Source: Blastobasis lacticolella (taxonomy: Eukaryota; Arthropoda; Insecta; Lepidoptera; Blastobasidae). From it: 64,000 nt of DNA. A program made the translations under genes and the position numbers. The stretch is from assembly GCA_905147135.1 (NCBI GenBank), contig LR990060.1, forward strand, positions 12,664,001-12,728,000. Reading direction: 5' to 3'. This document shows, piece by piece, positions 1 through 10,640 of this stretch. Under the pieces are notes generated by a model that was not told where the DNA came from, ran no database searches, and saw nothing but the letters and a program-made list of their open reading frames with translations. Numbering within the stretch: the stretch's first letter is position 1; every line of letters begins with the position of its first letter.

Positions 1-257
1 GCATGTTAGAGGTCTCGTTAGAGGCGGGCAACGCATTGCTGCTCGCGCATGCTATGTACTTTTGGGACAGTCAATAACAACTCGGTCGGTAAGCTTTTGA
101 AAAAATTGCAATATTTATACTTTCATCAAAACACTTTTAAATGATGATGATGATGATGACCCTTCTTTCACAATAGGTATGCAAAACACAGTAGATAACA
201 GCAGCCAAGTGTGAATGTCAGAGTAAGTATAAAACGTACCTGCCTCGGGCCACAATT

Positions 258-478
258 CATCATCACAGCCCGTAACAGTTAACTGCAGGACTTAGGGCCT
301 CTTCCACGAAAGGAGAGGTTATTGCCATAATCTCCACGCAATGGAAAATGCTGGTGCCCTTTTTTCAGACTACGGAGACTCTTGATCTTTTTCTTCTAAA
401 ACATTAGTCGCCTTGTACGACACCCATGAGTGTAAGGGGTTGGTGCTATTCTACTCTGCCGGACACCACACGGCCAAT
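258..478 (+). mobile_element. R-family repeat
   Basis: cagcccgtaacagttaactg through gccggacaccacacggccaa. Slightly shortened in the middle compared with 39988-40251. Confidence 0.65.
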
Positions 479-564
479 TCACTCTATCCTTATCTTATCA
501 GCCTATTCATATTTGTATTACGTCCATTCTTGATCCTAGCGTGATGTTTGTTTTGTTTGCAATA

Positions 565-755
565 ATTTATTACAACCTCTAAAATGGTTGAAAACTATTG
601 ATAAATACAATATTATCGAATACAACGTACAAAGTGTTTATATCCTCTTTGCCAAGAACCTATTTCAAGCGATTATCAATTACCAAAATGGTCAGGGCGC
701 CATCTAGGTAGTGGTTAGGAATGCTTTAGATACCTTTTGGAAAACTGCTCATTTT
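565..755. mobile_element. MITE (AATGAGGAG family), truncated
   Basis: Matches the right half of 6045-6462 (acctctaaaatggttgaaaa through ggaaaactgctcatt). Confidence 0.65.
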
Positions 756-1130
756 TAAATTTATTTTGCTATCGTTTGTTAAGGACAACGCCATCTAGTG
801 GCAATTATGTAAACAATAATGTCATTTAGATATATGTCGTTAGGCGCTATGAATTCAAATGCTAGTATCGCTCGGTAATAATTAGACACATTGAGAAATA
901 AATCCATTCATGATGAGCATTCATGGGTAGAGTCAGCTGTTAGCGTCAAAAGGGCGTAAAACGGTTTTTGGTTAATTTGTCTTCCACGTCCACGTTTGGG
1001 TTGTGTCCAATGAGAACTTTTCAAAATTTTTTTTAATCACTTTGAAATTACTATCTTTCATAACACGCTCTAATTCTTCGCGGTAAATGTTTTCTTTGTT
1101 TTCGTACTCGCTAATGTTTTTACATCATCA

Positions 1131-1388
1131 TCACACATCACAGCCCGTAACAGTCCACTGCAGTACTTAGGGCCTCTCCAACGAAAGGGGAGGTTATTGC
1201 CATAATCTCCACGCTTGGCAGGCGGGTTGGAGATCGCAGTGTTTAAATATAACAACGGAAAATGCTGCTGCCCATTTTCCAGATTACGGAGACTCTTGAT
1301 CTTTTGCCTCGAAAACATTAGTCGCCTTGTACGACACCCATGAGCGTAAGGGGTTGGTGCTATTCTACTCTGCCGGACATCATACGGC
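1131..1388 (+). mobile_element. R-family repeat
   Basis: cacagcccgtaacagtccac through tctgccggacatcatacggc. The minus-strand frame inside it is coincidental and recurs in other copies. Confidence 0.65.
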
Positions 1389-1535
1389 GTCCGGCAGGAT
1401 TTTTACATATTTAAATATATTTGTAGGTTATCTATTAGATAATAATATCGTATTTTAAATTTTTAGTGTGTTTCTTTGTTATTTTTATTGTCCTCTGTAA
1501 CAGATTTTTTGACAGACTCACCCCCGCTTGCACTA

Positions 1536-1816
1536 TCACCAGCACCAGCACCAAATTAATTAACGCGTTTTACGTTTTTTTTGTATGAAATTCTTTGTTT
1601 AAGTATCAGCTTAAATGCTATTAAGAATTAAGTCAAAATTACTTTTAACCAGCTCCATTGGAGAGAACTTGTCTTGACTGTAATTTTAGGCAAAAAGCAG
1701 ATACCTACTATTGACTGATTTTGATAAATTTAGCAATCAACAAATCAAAATTCATTTATTGAATAGGACATTTCAAATCTCTTTTATTCGTCAAAGACGA
1801 GGAGGTAGGAAAGAAT
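1536..1816 (+). repeat. 280-bp repeat D, copy 1
   Basis: caccagcaccagcaccaaat through tgaataggacatttcaaatc. More than 90% identical, same orientation, to 5036-5316. AT-rich, non-coding. Confidence 0.75.
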
Positions 1817-1974
1817 GCGTTCGTTTCATTAGTAATATTTTAAACATCTATTAAATAATTATCTATCTATCATCGATATTAAATAATTACGCGAGGATAT
1901 TACGTTTAATAAGCTTTATCCATTACAATTCTCATTATGCCGGCTGGTCGTCAGGAATATTTTAGACTGTCTCC

Positions 1975-2300
1975 TTTGAATTTTGAATTTGAATTTGAAT
2001 TTGAATTTTGTATTTGGTAATGACATATTTAGGTATTCAGCCTACTTCGCCGCACCCGGACGCTCGACATAAAATTAAAAATGAAAGTGTTGCATAATGA
2101 TTAAAAAGTTATTTTACGTTTCAGCTGTAATGAAAATAGTATGGGAAACGCTGTATCGTAATAGTAGTTTATGTAACTGTCATATAAGAGGGGTATTAAA
2201 ACATGAGTGTATGTGTATCATACGAGGTGTACCCTAGTATGATAATAGATTGACACGAGTGTTTTAGAGGATTTCAAGCGGCAGAAAATTCACTTTACTA
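1975..2300 (+). repeat. Single-arm copy of the gtattaaaacatgagtg repeat family
   Basis: Starts in a (ttgaat)n tract, continues gtattcagcctacttcgccg and ends tattaaaacatgagtgtatg ... gacacgagtgttttagag. Same family as one arm of 24832-25629. Confidence 0.55.
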
Positions 2301-2399
2301 CTTTGACATTTATCTATCTATTTGCTTCAAATAAGAAAAAACATTCACAAACACAAATTACCACAATTAGAAAAAATATTACAACTTCAACTTCAATTT

Positions 2400-2890
2400 C
2401 TCCCGGGCCTAAGATAAACCTTGTCGCTCAAATGTAAGATCGTCTTTAGCCATCCCCATCTATCATTCCGATTTCTTTTCCTACTCCTTCACTGTTCATG
2501 CTGCGAGTCTGTGGAACTCTCTCCCGCATGTGGTGCGTGACAGTCCGTCACTGCCTATATTCAAAAAGCGAGTAAAAGACCACTACCTGTCCCTGTCTAG
2601 TCCATACATTTTATTTATTTGTATTGATATGTAGTAGTATTTAAGTGTATAAGTATGTATGTATTTATTGATATAGTATATAAAAATTAGTCATATTCAT
2701 ATGTATTTTATAATTATTCATTAATTGTGCGCGTCGTATCTGCATTTCTTAGCTAAACATTTCCTTTCTGTAGGCCTGCTGGAAGAAATTTCTTTTAGAA
2801 ATAAGTAGTGCCTGTTGTGTCAGTTATATCTATGTTATATCTCTGTATTTCTTTATTGTGTGCAATAAATTGTCAAATAAATAAATATTT
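2400..2890 (+). mobile_element. 3' end of a non-LTR retrotransposon
   Basis: A plus-strand frame ending at 2632-2634 reads FFSYSFTVHAASLWNSLPHV, then VRDSPSLPIFKKRVKDHYL. This is the standard LINE C-terminus (LWNSLP...FKxxLK). It is followed by a 3'UTR with a ggaagaaatttctttt-agaaataa hairpin and an AATAAA-rich tail. A copy of the same tail lies at 53405-53525. Confidence 0.75.
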
Positions 2891-2899
2891 TGTTTAGCG

Positions 2900-3420
2900 G
2901 GAAAATAATTATACACAGAAATATAAATAGAATATTTTAAATTTTGAATTTGAATTTGTTAAAGTCATCTAGGTATTCAGCCTACATTTCGCCGTGTCCC
3001 GACACCCGACAAAAATTTAAATAGTAAAAGTGTTGCATAATGATTAAAAAGTTATTTTTCAATACAGATGTAATAGTAAAAATAGTATGGAGAATGGGAA
3101 TGGAAAATGCTGTATCGAAAAGTATTTTTTAAATTATTATAAATTGGCGTGAAAAAAGTGTAGGTAATAATAAAAATAGTATGGAGAATGGAAATGGAAA
3201 ATGCTGTATCGAAAAGTATTTTTTTAAATATTATAGATTGGCGTGAAAAAAGTGTACCCTTAAACGACTGTTTTTGAATATGTAATTGGAACATTACGCT
3301 ATGAGTGTGACAAAGTATTTTTTTTTTAATTATAGACTAGCGTGAAAAAATTGTATCACTAAACGACTGTTTTCGAATAGGTAAATGGAACATTACGCTA
3401 GATAAACTACTAATATATAA
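2900..3420 (+). repeat. Repeat-family copy with internal tandem duplication
   Basis: Starts like 1975-2300. It then carries about three degenerate tandem units of roughly 100 bp (aaatgctgtatcgaaaagta ... ggcgtgaaaaaagtgta ... gaacattacgct) at 3090-3410. No gene. Confidence 0.55.
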
Positions 3421-3454
3421 GTGGATAGATACGAGGTATTTCTGATGAGGCTAC

Positions 3455-3690
3455 AAACTTGTCGGGCGCCGGCACCATTGGTGCGACAGCCATATGACCT
3501 TCGTGACTATGTTAACAGGTGAACTTGACCAGATTGGATCACGGTTATACATTCTCCTGAATGTGCTGGTTTCTTCACGATTATTTTATACACCGTAAGA
3601 GCACAAGGCAGCACTGAGATTTGAACCCGAGACCTCTCGCTTACTAGTCGAACCCCTAACCACTAGGCAACCGACGCTGCCGATTAATGT
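3455..3690 (-). mobile_element. tRNA-derived SINE family S2
   Basis: Reverse complement: gatttgaacccgagacctct and taaccactaggcaaccgacg form the tRNA-like head. Confidence 0.65.
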
Positions 3691-3867
3691 TTACTGATTT
3701 TTATTTTAATGTGATGTCTCTAAAAAAGCAATTATAATTAGTATAATAACTAGGTAAAATTGAGTTTCTGAACGTCCATCTGAATTAAGTAAGTTACTAA
3801 ATGCTATTACTCCTTCCTAAACTAGGCTTCTAAATTCAGTAACAAAATCAAAACTTAATTATGTGTA

Positions 3868-5030
3868 ATATAGGCATAAGAGAGCATCACTGTAGCGTAA
3901 GGCACCTCACAGCTTGAGAGCCCCACAAAGCTACTCTTTTCTCGACTCACTTGCGCGACGGGGGTACCACCGGTCGCGTCGTCGAGCAAAGTATAGAGTA
4001 CTTGTATCCCGCAATCTGCTGGCGGGTTTGACAGAGCCATGGTCTAGGAGTTTGTACCTGAGAGGTCGCCTACAATCCACCGTGCGCTGCGGCGAACCAA
4101 CTGATCCCACAGGTATAACGCCTTCTCACTCCGTTAAGAGGAAACACACGCTCCAACCCACGCTACAGTGACACTCGGCGTTAACTGCGAAATTTTCGAA
4201 TACATTGATTCTACTATCCAGGGTTCGAATCCTCACATGGTACTTTTTTTTCTTAATGCCTTTTTTATTTTATTACAATGTTCTCTTATCTCTCTTTTGT
4301 TGATTTGAATAACAATGGCTAACGCAAAGTGGGATATTAAAAATTATTGAGACACCATAATGTTGTCCGTAGAGTTTGCTCCGATAAAACTACAAGCGCG
4401 CAGTCGTGAGCGATAACACTACAGGGTCCGCTATAATCAGCACGGCTAGCACAAGCGTGCCTTCGAGCGCAATAAGCGAAAAAAGGCGCGACATAGTTAC
4501 TGCTATCTATTTTATCTTAGTATTGAGAAATCGAAACAAACGCGCTCTCGCAGCGCGAGATGTGTCGCGGGCGCACTTGTGATAGCCGTGATGCGCCAGC
4601 CAAAATTTGTCTCAATATCATTTACATAGATGATGTTCATAATGAATAATGTTTATGAGTGATTGAACCACCAAAAAAATTTATGTTAAAAAAATATGGC
4701 CTAAAATCTCTGCCTCCAAAGCAAAAAGCAACCTGATGGAAAATTGTCACCGTTGTCTATACACATTAGCAACATCAGGGGCATTGCCAAAAGCCATGCT
4801 CATCATCATAGGCAGGCACGGTCAACCCCGTCAATTATATAAATTATTTCCGTGGTAGGTCAAAGTATTCTAGAGAAACCCAGCTAAGAGGAGCGATTTT
4901 TGGAAATCAACGGGCTAGTTCAAACGTCACAGTCTTATTTAGTTAAATTAGCGAACCAGACAAGCTCTTGAGTGTGTGACCGGCCAATTCCTACTCACTC
5001 CCACAAATGAGCAGGCAACAGCAATAAATA
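3868..5030 (+). repeat. 1.2-kb interspersed repeat A, copy 1
   Basis: Aligns nearly end to end with 16738-17955. Landmarks in order: cactgtagcgtaaggcacc, cgccttctcactccgttaag, ggttcgaatcctcac-(T)8, caataatgttgtccgtag-type segment, a CG-rich block with gataagcgaaaaaaggcgcg and cagcgcgagatgtgtcgcgg, then a SINE-like catcaggggcattgcc tail. No ORF is shared between copies. Confidence 0.8.
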
Positions 5031-5035
5031 AACCA

Positions 5036-5316
5036 TCACCAGCACCAATACCAAATTAATTTAAACGTTTAACGTTTTTATTGTTTGAAATTCTTTGTTC
5101 AAGTATCAGCTTAAATACTATTAAGAATTTAGTCAAAATTACTTTTAAACAGCTCCATTGGACAAAACTTGTCTTGACTGTAATTTTAGACAAAAAGTAG
5201 ATACCTACTATTGACTGATTTTGATAAATTAAATGCAATTAACAAATCAAAATTCATTTATTGAATAGGACATTTCAAATCTATTTCAATCGTCACAGAA
5301 GAGGAGGCAGGAAAGT
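5036..5316 (+). repeat. 280-bp repeat D, copy 2
   Basis: Counterpart of 1536-1816, 3.5 kb away. It lies immediately after repeat A copy 1. Confidence 0.75.
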
Positions 5317-5682
5317 AGGAAGGAATGAAAATTAAAATGAAAAAAATATTTATTGAATAAGGATTACGTTAATTAATCTCTTCTAAAGTCAGAAATCTAA
5401 CGGAAAACAAAAGTAAAGTTAAGCGAGCTCATCAGTGTGTACGAGGGCTTACTCCAGTGTGATACCGGGCACCGATACACGCCACGCACATAACCGCCTA
5501 ACCATGTGCGGCGCGTGCCCGGCCCCAGCCAGCCCGCCAGCGCTTGCACTCGCAGGTAGACCGCACGCACCAGCCGGCCTACCTGCATCGCCCCCTGAGC
5601 TCGGAACATATAAGTAAATAAAATGTCGTCTGCCTGTCCGCAAGCATGCCGCTTCAGTTAATAAAATGACCATCTGTGGGAG

Positions 5683-5805
5683 AAAGAAACTATACTCAAC
5701 TATAGTTTCTGGCCCCAAAAGTCCATCAGGAGAAGCTTCCAGATAGGGACGTTCTGCAGATATGAACAGGCCACATTCAATCACATCCAAGTGGATCATT
5801 TTCTT
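5683..5805 (-). pseudogene. Fragment of YqaJ-like nuclease domain, transposon-derived
   Basis: A minus-strand frame with a CGLFISAERPYLEASPDGLL block followed by TIVEYSFF. The SPDGL plus hydrophobic-VE pattern is the core of YqaJ/lambda-exonuclease-like nucleases, which occur in some eukaryotic DNA transposons (for example ISL2EU-type). The expected V-E-x-K is broken (EYS), and only about 40 residues remain. Identification is by motif only. Confidence 0.55.
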
Positions 5806-6044
5806 CCATTATCCTTAATATGCGATAATAAATCGCAGCTATAGTTACCCAACACAGACAAATTTTGCATAGGTAAGTTAAAATTAGACACTTCTGAACT
5901 TAATAATGTCATAAAAATTTACAAAATTGTTTTCACTGATTTGAGCACACACTGTAGGCGCGTCGGATTGATACACTTCGAGAAAATTTTTATAGGGCTG
6001 GACTGATGGCTCTTCAGGCCTAACTCTTCCGCTAATTCTGAGTC

Positions 6045-6462
6045 AATGAGGAGTTTTCCAGTAGGTATTGATAGTTGGTTTCAAAAATCATCAATAGATG
6101 GCGCTCCTACAATTTTGGTAATCTTTTTATAATCTGTATGATGGTAGCAGTGATTTCATGCAACTAACTAATACTAAACTTAAAAATAAAATGTTTATTA
6201 ATATAAACATAACTGTTAAAGGTTGAAAGAACTGTATAAAGTAATATTTATATAAGTTGGCACTATGTTCCATTATTATTACAACCTCTAAAATGGTTTA
6301 AAACTATTGATAAATACAATATTATCCAATATAACGTACCCAGTGTTTATATCCTCTTTGCTAAGAACCTATTTCAAGCGATTATCAATTACCAAAATTG
6401 TCGGGGCGCCATCTAGTGAGTGGTTAAGAATGCTTTAGATACCTACTGGAAAACTCCTCATT
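6045..6462. mobile_element. MITE, 418 bp (AATGAGGAG ends)
   Basis: Inverted ends AATGAGGAGTTTTCCAGTAG / ...CTACTGGAAAACTCCTCATT. Inside both ends it carries a further gcgccatcta motif. Related copies are at 36704-37124 (nearly full, inverted), 565-755 (one end) and 50430-50650 (one end). Confidence 0.8.
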
Positions 6463-6639
6463 ATAGACACTGATGCCGCGTCATCCAACAGGGCGTGTGT
6501 TTTAATTGTACCATGAGGGCCTCGTAATCGCACCGAAACCACTTTCAACATAATGTCATTTGCTGAAGACTCAGTCCGTTCGTTATTACTTGAAAATGAC
6601 AACCCTATATAGGTCGCTATTGTTCTCGGCTACATGCGC

Positions 6640-6801
6640 AACGGTTGCTTCGACGGGCTGGTCGTGCGACTCCGGCGCAGCGCCGGCGTCGCGGGGCGCG
6701 GCCGGCGCGGGGCGGCTTCAGAGCAGCAGGCAGTGGTGCGCCAGCCCGCAGTCGTCTATGTCACACACGGGCGAAGGACAACTCGTTCCCTTATCATGAC
6801 G
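6640..6801. other. GC-rich block with a possible minus-strand exon
   Basis: On the minus strand a possible exon (6718-6801, acceptor TATCCAAG) would read RHDKGTSCPSPVCDIDDCGL, then AHHCLLL and TGA. The pyrimidine tract is poor and no partner exon is seen. Unrecognised. Confidence 0.15.
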
Positions 6802-6976
6802 CTTGGATAGACATCAATAACATAAGTTATGTGACTTTATTCATTGCCATTTAGACTTCCTCAGTGCTCGTTTAAATTGTCTACAGTCGGCTAGAGATTG
6901 GTTAGGCTTCTTACAAAATAGGCATAGTGTATCGCCGGACACAGTAGCAAAAACAGTATAATTTCGCGTCTTATTA

Positions 6977-8236
6977 TCAACAGCTGATCAAGGGCAAGGG
7001 CAAGGGCTTATTTTGTTCGTTAGGCAGATATGTACCTAGGAAGGATATCATTTGTGCCTCTTGTTTTAAAAACGTTGCTAATAACTGCAACTTTGGTTCG
7101 CCATCTAATAGCTTTTGATAGGCATAATCAGTCCACTTACTTAGTAGTGTGTTCGGTAATTTGGATATCACACACAGACGAAGCGAGCTCGGAGCTGCGA
7201 ATGTAATCCGTTTGGTTTAAAGCACGTATTGTCGCAACGCAGTTGTTTACTTTAATCGCAAAGTTAATTATATCGGATTGATAAGATGCAGGCAGAGTAG
7301 GTAACTTACGTAGTTGCGTAGTCAGTGTATGGATTATGAGTTCCGAACGTCCGTGTCGTAACTCCAAGGCTTCCATGACGCTAACAGGCGAGGTATTCCC
7401 AATCAGTAGGTCGGTGACAGCCTCTTTAGCTTCACGTAGTGCCCGTCGTAATTGCCATAGATTCTCCGATTCGCTCAGTTTACATATTTTAGTGGACACT
7501 TCGTATGCACTTTTAAAATGTAGCCATTCTACGCAATCGCCAGTAAATATTGTAAGTTCTCGCAGTGTGGATAGGCGAGAAATAAGGCGGTCATCTTGTT
7601 GAGACGTAGACTGGTGCACCATATCCTTCAAAATATGTGCAATATCTTCCTCTAAGCTATAACTGGTCGAGGTTTACCTGGTAGGTCTGTCTCAGTGTCC
7701 GGCAAACAGGCATTTTGCTGACTGCTTTCTAGCCAGTCCTCCACATGACGGCGAGAGCTTCGCTCCTGTACTGCTGCATCACACTGGCTTTCATGCCCAG
7801 GCACGAACTCACGGTCACGCTGATGGACAGCTTCTTCAGCCTCAACAATTGCTAAATTAGCTTCTAATTGCCTGTCAATTAAATACATCTGTATTTTGGC
7901 CTTAGCCTCAGCAGCTTCAACTTCCAGCAGTTTACGTTTGGCAACTGATGACGCAGCGGAATTCTTCGAGTTTACTGAAGATATAGATACTTTAGTTGCC
8001 TCTATTTTGGTCGAAACGTAAGCTGGTGAAGACTTGACCAAACTGTGAGTCACTTGTTTCATCCGTTCACAATGAGTGACGCTTTTGTTCCCTGGCTGTA
8101 AATAACCAGAAGTGCCGGGGTTCACCATATTGTCGACTACTGTAGGAGTCACAAACTTGTTGCTATTAACTTCACTATTTATTAGCTCCTGGCGCTGACG
8201 ACGTGTCAATATCTTGCTCGGTGGAGCATTATACAT
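6977..8236 (-). pseudogene. BEL/Pao LTR-retrotransposon gag, degenerate
   Basis: Three overlapping or adjacent minus-strand frames (8236-7652, 7631-7137, 7171-6977) read as one gag-like polyprotein broken by at least two frame changes. The first has a Glu/Ala/Lys-rich coiled-coil region. The second carries the FTGDCVEWLHFKSAY block and a LELRHGRSELII-type segment, typical of the retrotransposon gag (DUF1759) of BEL/Pao elements. No protease, reverse transcriptase or integrase follows, and I could not identify LTRs. A dead 5' fragment. Confidence 0.8.
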
Positions 8237-8483
8237 AATTCCTTACACTAGTTCAATCACTTATCCGGCTCGAAGGACTAAAAACTTATTGTTAAACACT
8301 CACAGACTCTAACACGTCGGGATAACTAATTAAAGCCAGAAATTGGTATAGATTCGTGTAATAGCTAACCAGCACAATCTCATAGTCGCAAATCGTAATG
8401 ATCAACGTTAAGCGCATTTCATATTATAAATATAAGTTTCACATTAATTTATAATATAATAAGTAATGAATGAATAATCGTGG

Positions 8484-8690
8484 ACAAATTCACACAGCGC
8501 CATCTAGCCCCAAAGTAAGCAAAGCTTGTGTTATGGGTGCTAGATAACTGATAAACTACTTATATACTTTTTAAATACATACTTATTATACATAGAAACC
8601 CGTTACAGAAATTAAAATTCATCATTTTAATTTGGCAGACCGTGGCATGTTGACCACTGAACCACGCAGAGGGCGCTACCAGTAGATTTA
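8484..8690 (-). mobile_element. tRNA-derived SINE family S1
   Basis: Reverse complement of the S1 tail (ttatgggtgctagataactg) and head (tgttgaccactgaaccacgc); box B is deleted. Confidence 0.6.
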
Positions 8691-9077
8691 TTGAACGGTG
8701 ATACACAATATTAGGAAACAAAATGTATGTTTGTATGTTCGTAACTGGTAAGTATGCTAAATTAAACCATACACAAACATAGGTACCAGCTAGCTACATA
8801 GAGTTTAGCCTATACAGGCTGTTACTTAATATATGTATAAAGCCGAAAGTGTGTTAAAGTACAGCTTGCAATGAGTGCACTGGCGACTTCATATTATCCA
8901 GACATTTAATTTTTAATTTTCATAAAAAATCTTCGTTTTTAAAGAAAAATAACCATATCGACTACGTTGCGTAGCTCTATTTCAAGTTGATGATCCTAGA
9001 AGGAGAATGTTTAATAACCGCGTGCGACCCCTATGAAAGTAGAGCAACCTCCTTAAGCCTAGTATTAGGAGCCTAAT

Positions 9078-9395
9078 GCTACGTACACACGCACCGGTTT
9101 CGGCCAACGATTGTCCGTTGGCATGTGCCGGCCGGCGATCCGCAGCGCAGCGTGGCGGTAACATCAAACGGATATAAGTAATCGACCAAACGCAGCTTGG
9201 GCGGATACCGAAGGCCAACGAACAAACGTGCGATTACGAGTCCGATTAGGTTCCCAAAACTCCCAAAGATCGTTTGCTTGACCACGAAATGCAATTACCT
9301 ATTGGACAATAGAAGTCCAAAGAAAGTGCTGTAACCAACGGCGAATTCGGCCGACAACCCTTCGTTGGCGTAAGTTGAGTGTGTACACACCATAA
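9078..9395. mobile_element. Possible MITE
   Basis: Starts gtacacacgcaccggtttcg-gccaacg and ends ggcgtaagttgagtgtgtac. The ends are only partly complementary (gtacacac plus a shared cggcc-aacg). No coding potential. Confidence 0.4.
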
Positions 9396-9568
9396 AGAGG
9401 AGTTTAATAACCTCATGCCATCCATAACAAAACAAACGAACCTCCTACATCTTGCTACCAGGCGTCGAACTAAATGTTACATACTTATCTACAAAATAAG
9501 CTCTACCAAATTAACTAGGAACTTACCTACACTAATTATTTTGAATAGGTAGGTATGCTTAAATAGTC

Positions 9569-9927
9569 GGAGCGTCGGTGGCCTAAGGTTACGGTATCCA
9601 AGTCGTACGCGAGAGGTACTGGGTTCGACACCCGCTGCCGCCATGTGCCAGTGACCTTTTCTGAGTTATGTACTTACATTAGTTAAATACTAACCGATGC
9701 TGTTACAGTGACGGAAAACATCGTGATGAAACCTGCACATTTAGGCGACTGAATGTCTAACCATGATTCAATCTGGTCAGGTAATCAGGTTCCCCTGGTA
9801 ACAGGGTCAGGCCGGACTCAGGACTGTCAGACGTAATGACCTGAAATACGAAATCCTGGATCATGGTCAAGGAGGATCCCAGGCACTCGTGCGCGAGAGC
9901 AAAACCAGGTCATTAACACCGAGATGA
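9569..9927 (+). mobile_element. tRNA-derived SINE family S2
   Basis: Head gcgtcggtggcctaaggtta, box B gggttcgacaccc, body taaccgatgctgttacagtg, acatcgtgatgaaacctgca, ggcgactgaatgtctaacca, tail ctcgtgcgcgagagcaaaac. Confidence 0.65.
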
Positions 9928-10346
9928 TTCCTACTAGGTAGGTAACAGAACAAACCACCCCAGCACAACAAAGGTAAAATAAGAATTAAATTCATAATAC
10001 TTAGGCACTTATTAACTAAAGGCCTAAAAACACTATCTAAGTAGGCTAGGTAGGTAGGAACCTGAAGGATGACTGATAGGTAGATACACTCATACACACA
10101 GATACACAACACTACAACATGCACTGGTTGCTATGCAATACGTAAGTAAATAGGTAACATGGTCTTTGGCCTACTGCTTGGTTGCACTCATGCACAGAAT
10201 AATGATTATCACAATACTTAAACTGTTGAACATTGTACATAAACAAGACTACGTTAATGTTGGTACCTGAAGCAATAAATCATTCATTCATTCATATCGT
10301 TAACAGTCTTATCACAGTTATTTTCACAGTAGGTACTTAGGTATCC

Positions 10347-10354
10347 TATATATA
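10347..10354 (+). promoter_or_regulatory. Possible TATA-box promoter (plus strand)
   Basis: TATATATA is followed 25-30 bp on by caatcacaccgatcacgcg, and a good donor (atag|gtaaat) occurs at 10425. A CpG-rich block follows at 10440-10640. There is no coding exon, and the evidence is weak. Confidence 0.2.
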
Positions 10355-10439
10355 CAACGCAACAAACAATCACACCGATCACGCGAAAAGCTAAAAACCG
10401 AATAAACGAACACGACTCGAAAATAGGTAAATTTTTACA

Positions 10440-10640
10440 CAAGAAGTCGCGCCGTCGGCGTCAAATCAAAGGGCACACCCAAGTGTGCAGCACGCACACT
10501 GCCAAAACTCCGGCGCGTCGATACGTGGGCCTCGTGGCGGGGTATTTCCCGCGACTTTCGGCGCGGCGCACGGGGCGGCGGGTGGTGGGAGGCGTGGCAG
10601 CAGGCAGCGCTTTACTTTACGCAGTCGTACTTATTTCGCC
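10440..10640. other. CpG-rich block without identified gene
   Basis: GC-rich against an AT-rich background (cgcgccgtcggcgtc, gcgactttcggcgcggcgca). Short open frames on both strands have no recognisable product. Either a promoter-proximal or 5'UTR sequence, or an unknown exon. Confidence 0.3.

Noticed and set aside
3855..4171. Plus- and minus-strand ORFs within repeat A
   Set aside because: Not conserved in frame in the second copy at 16738-17955.
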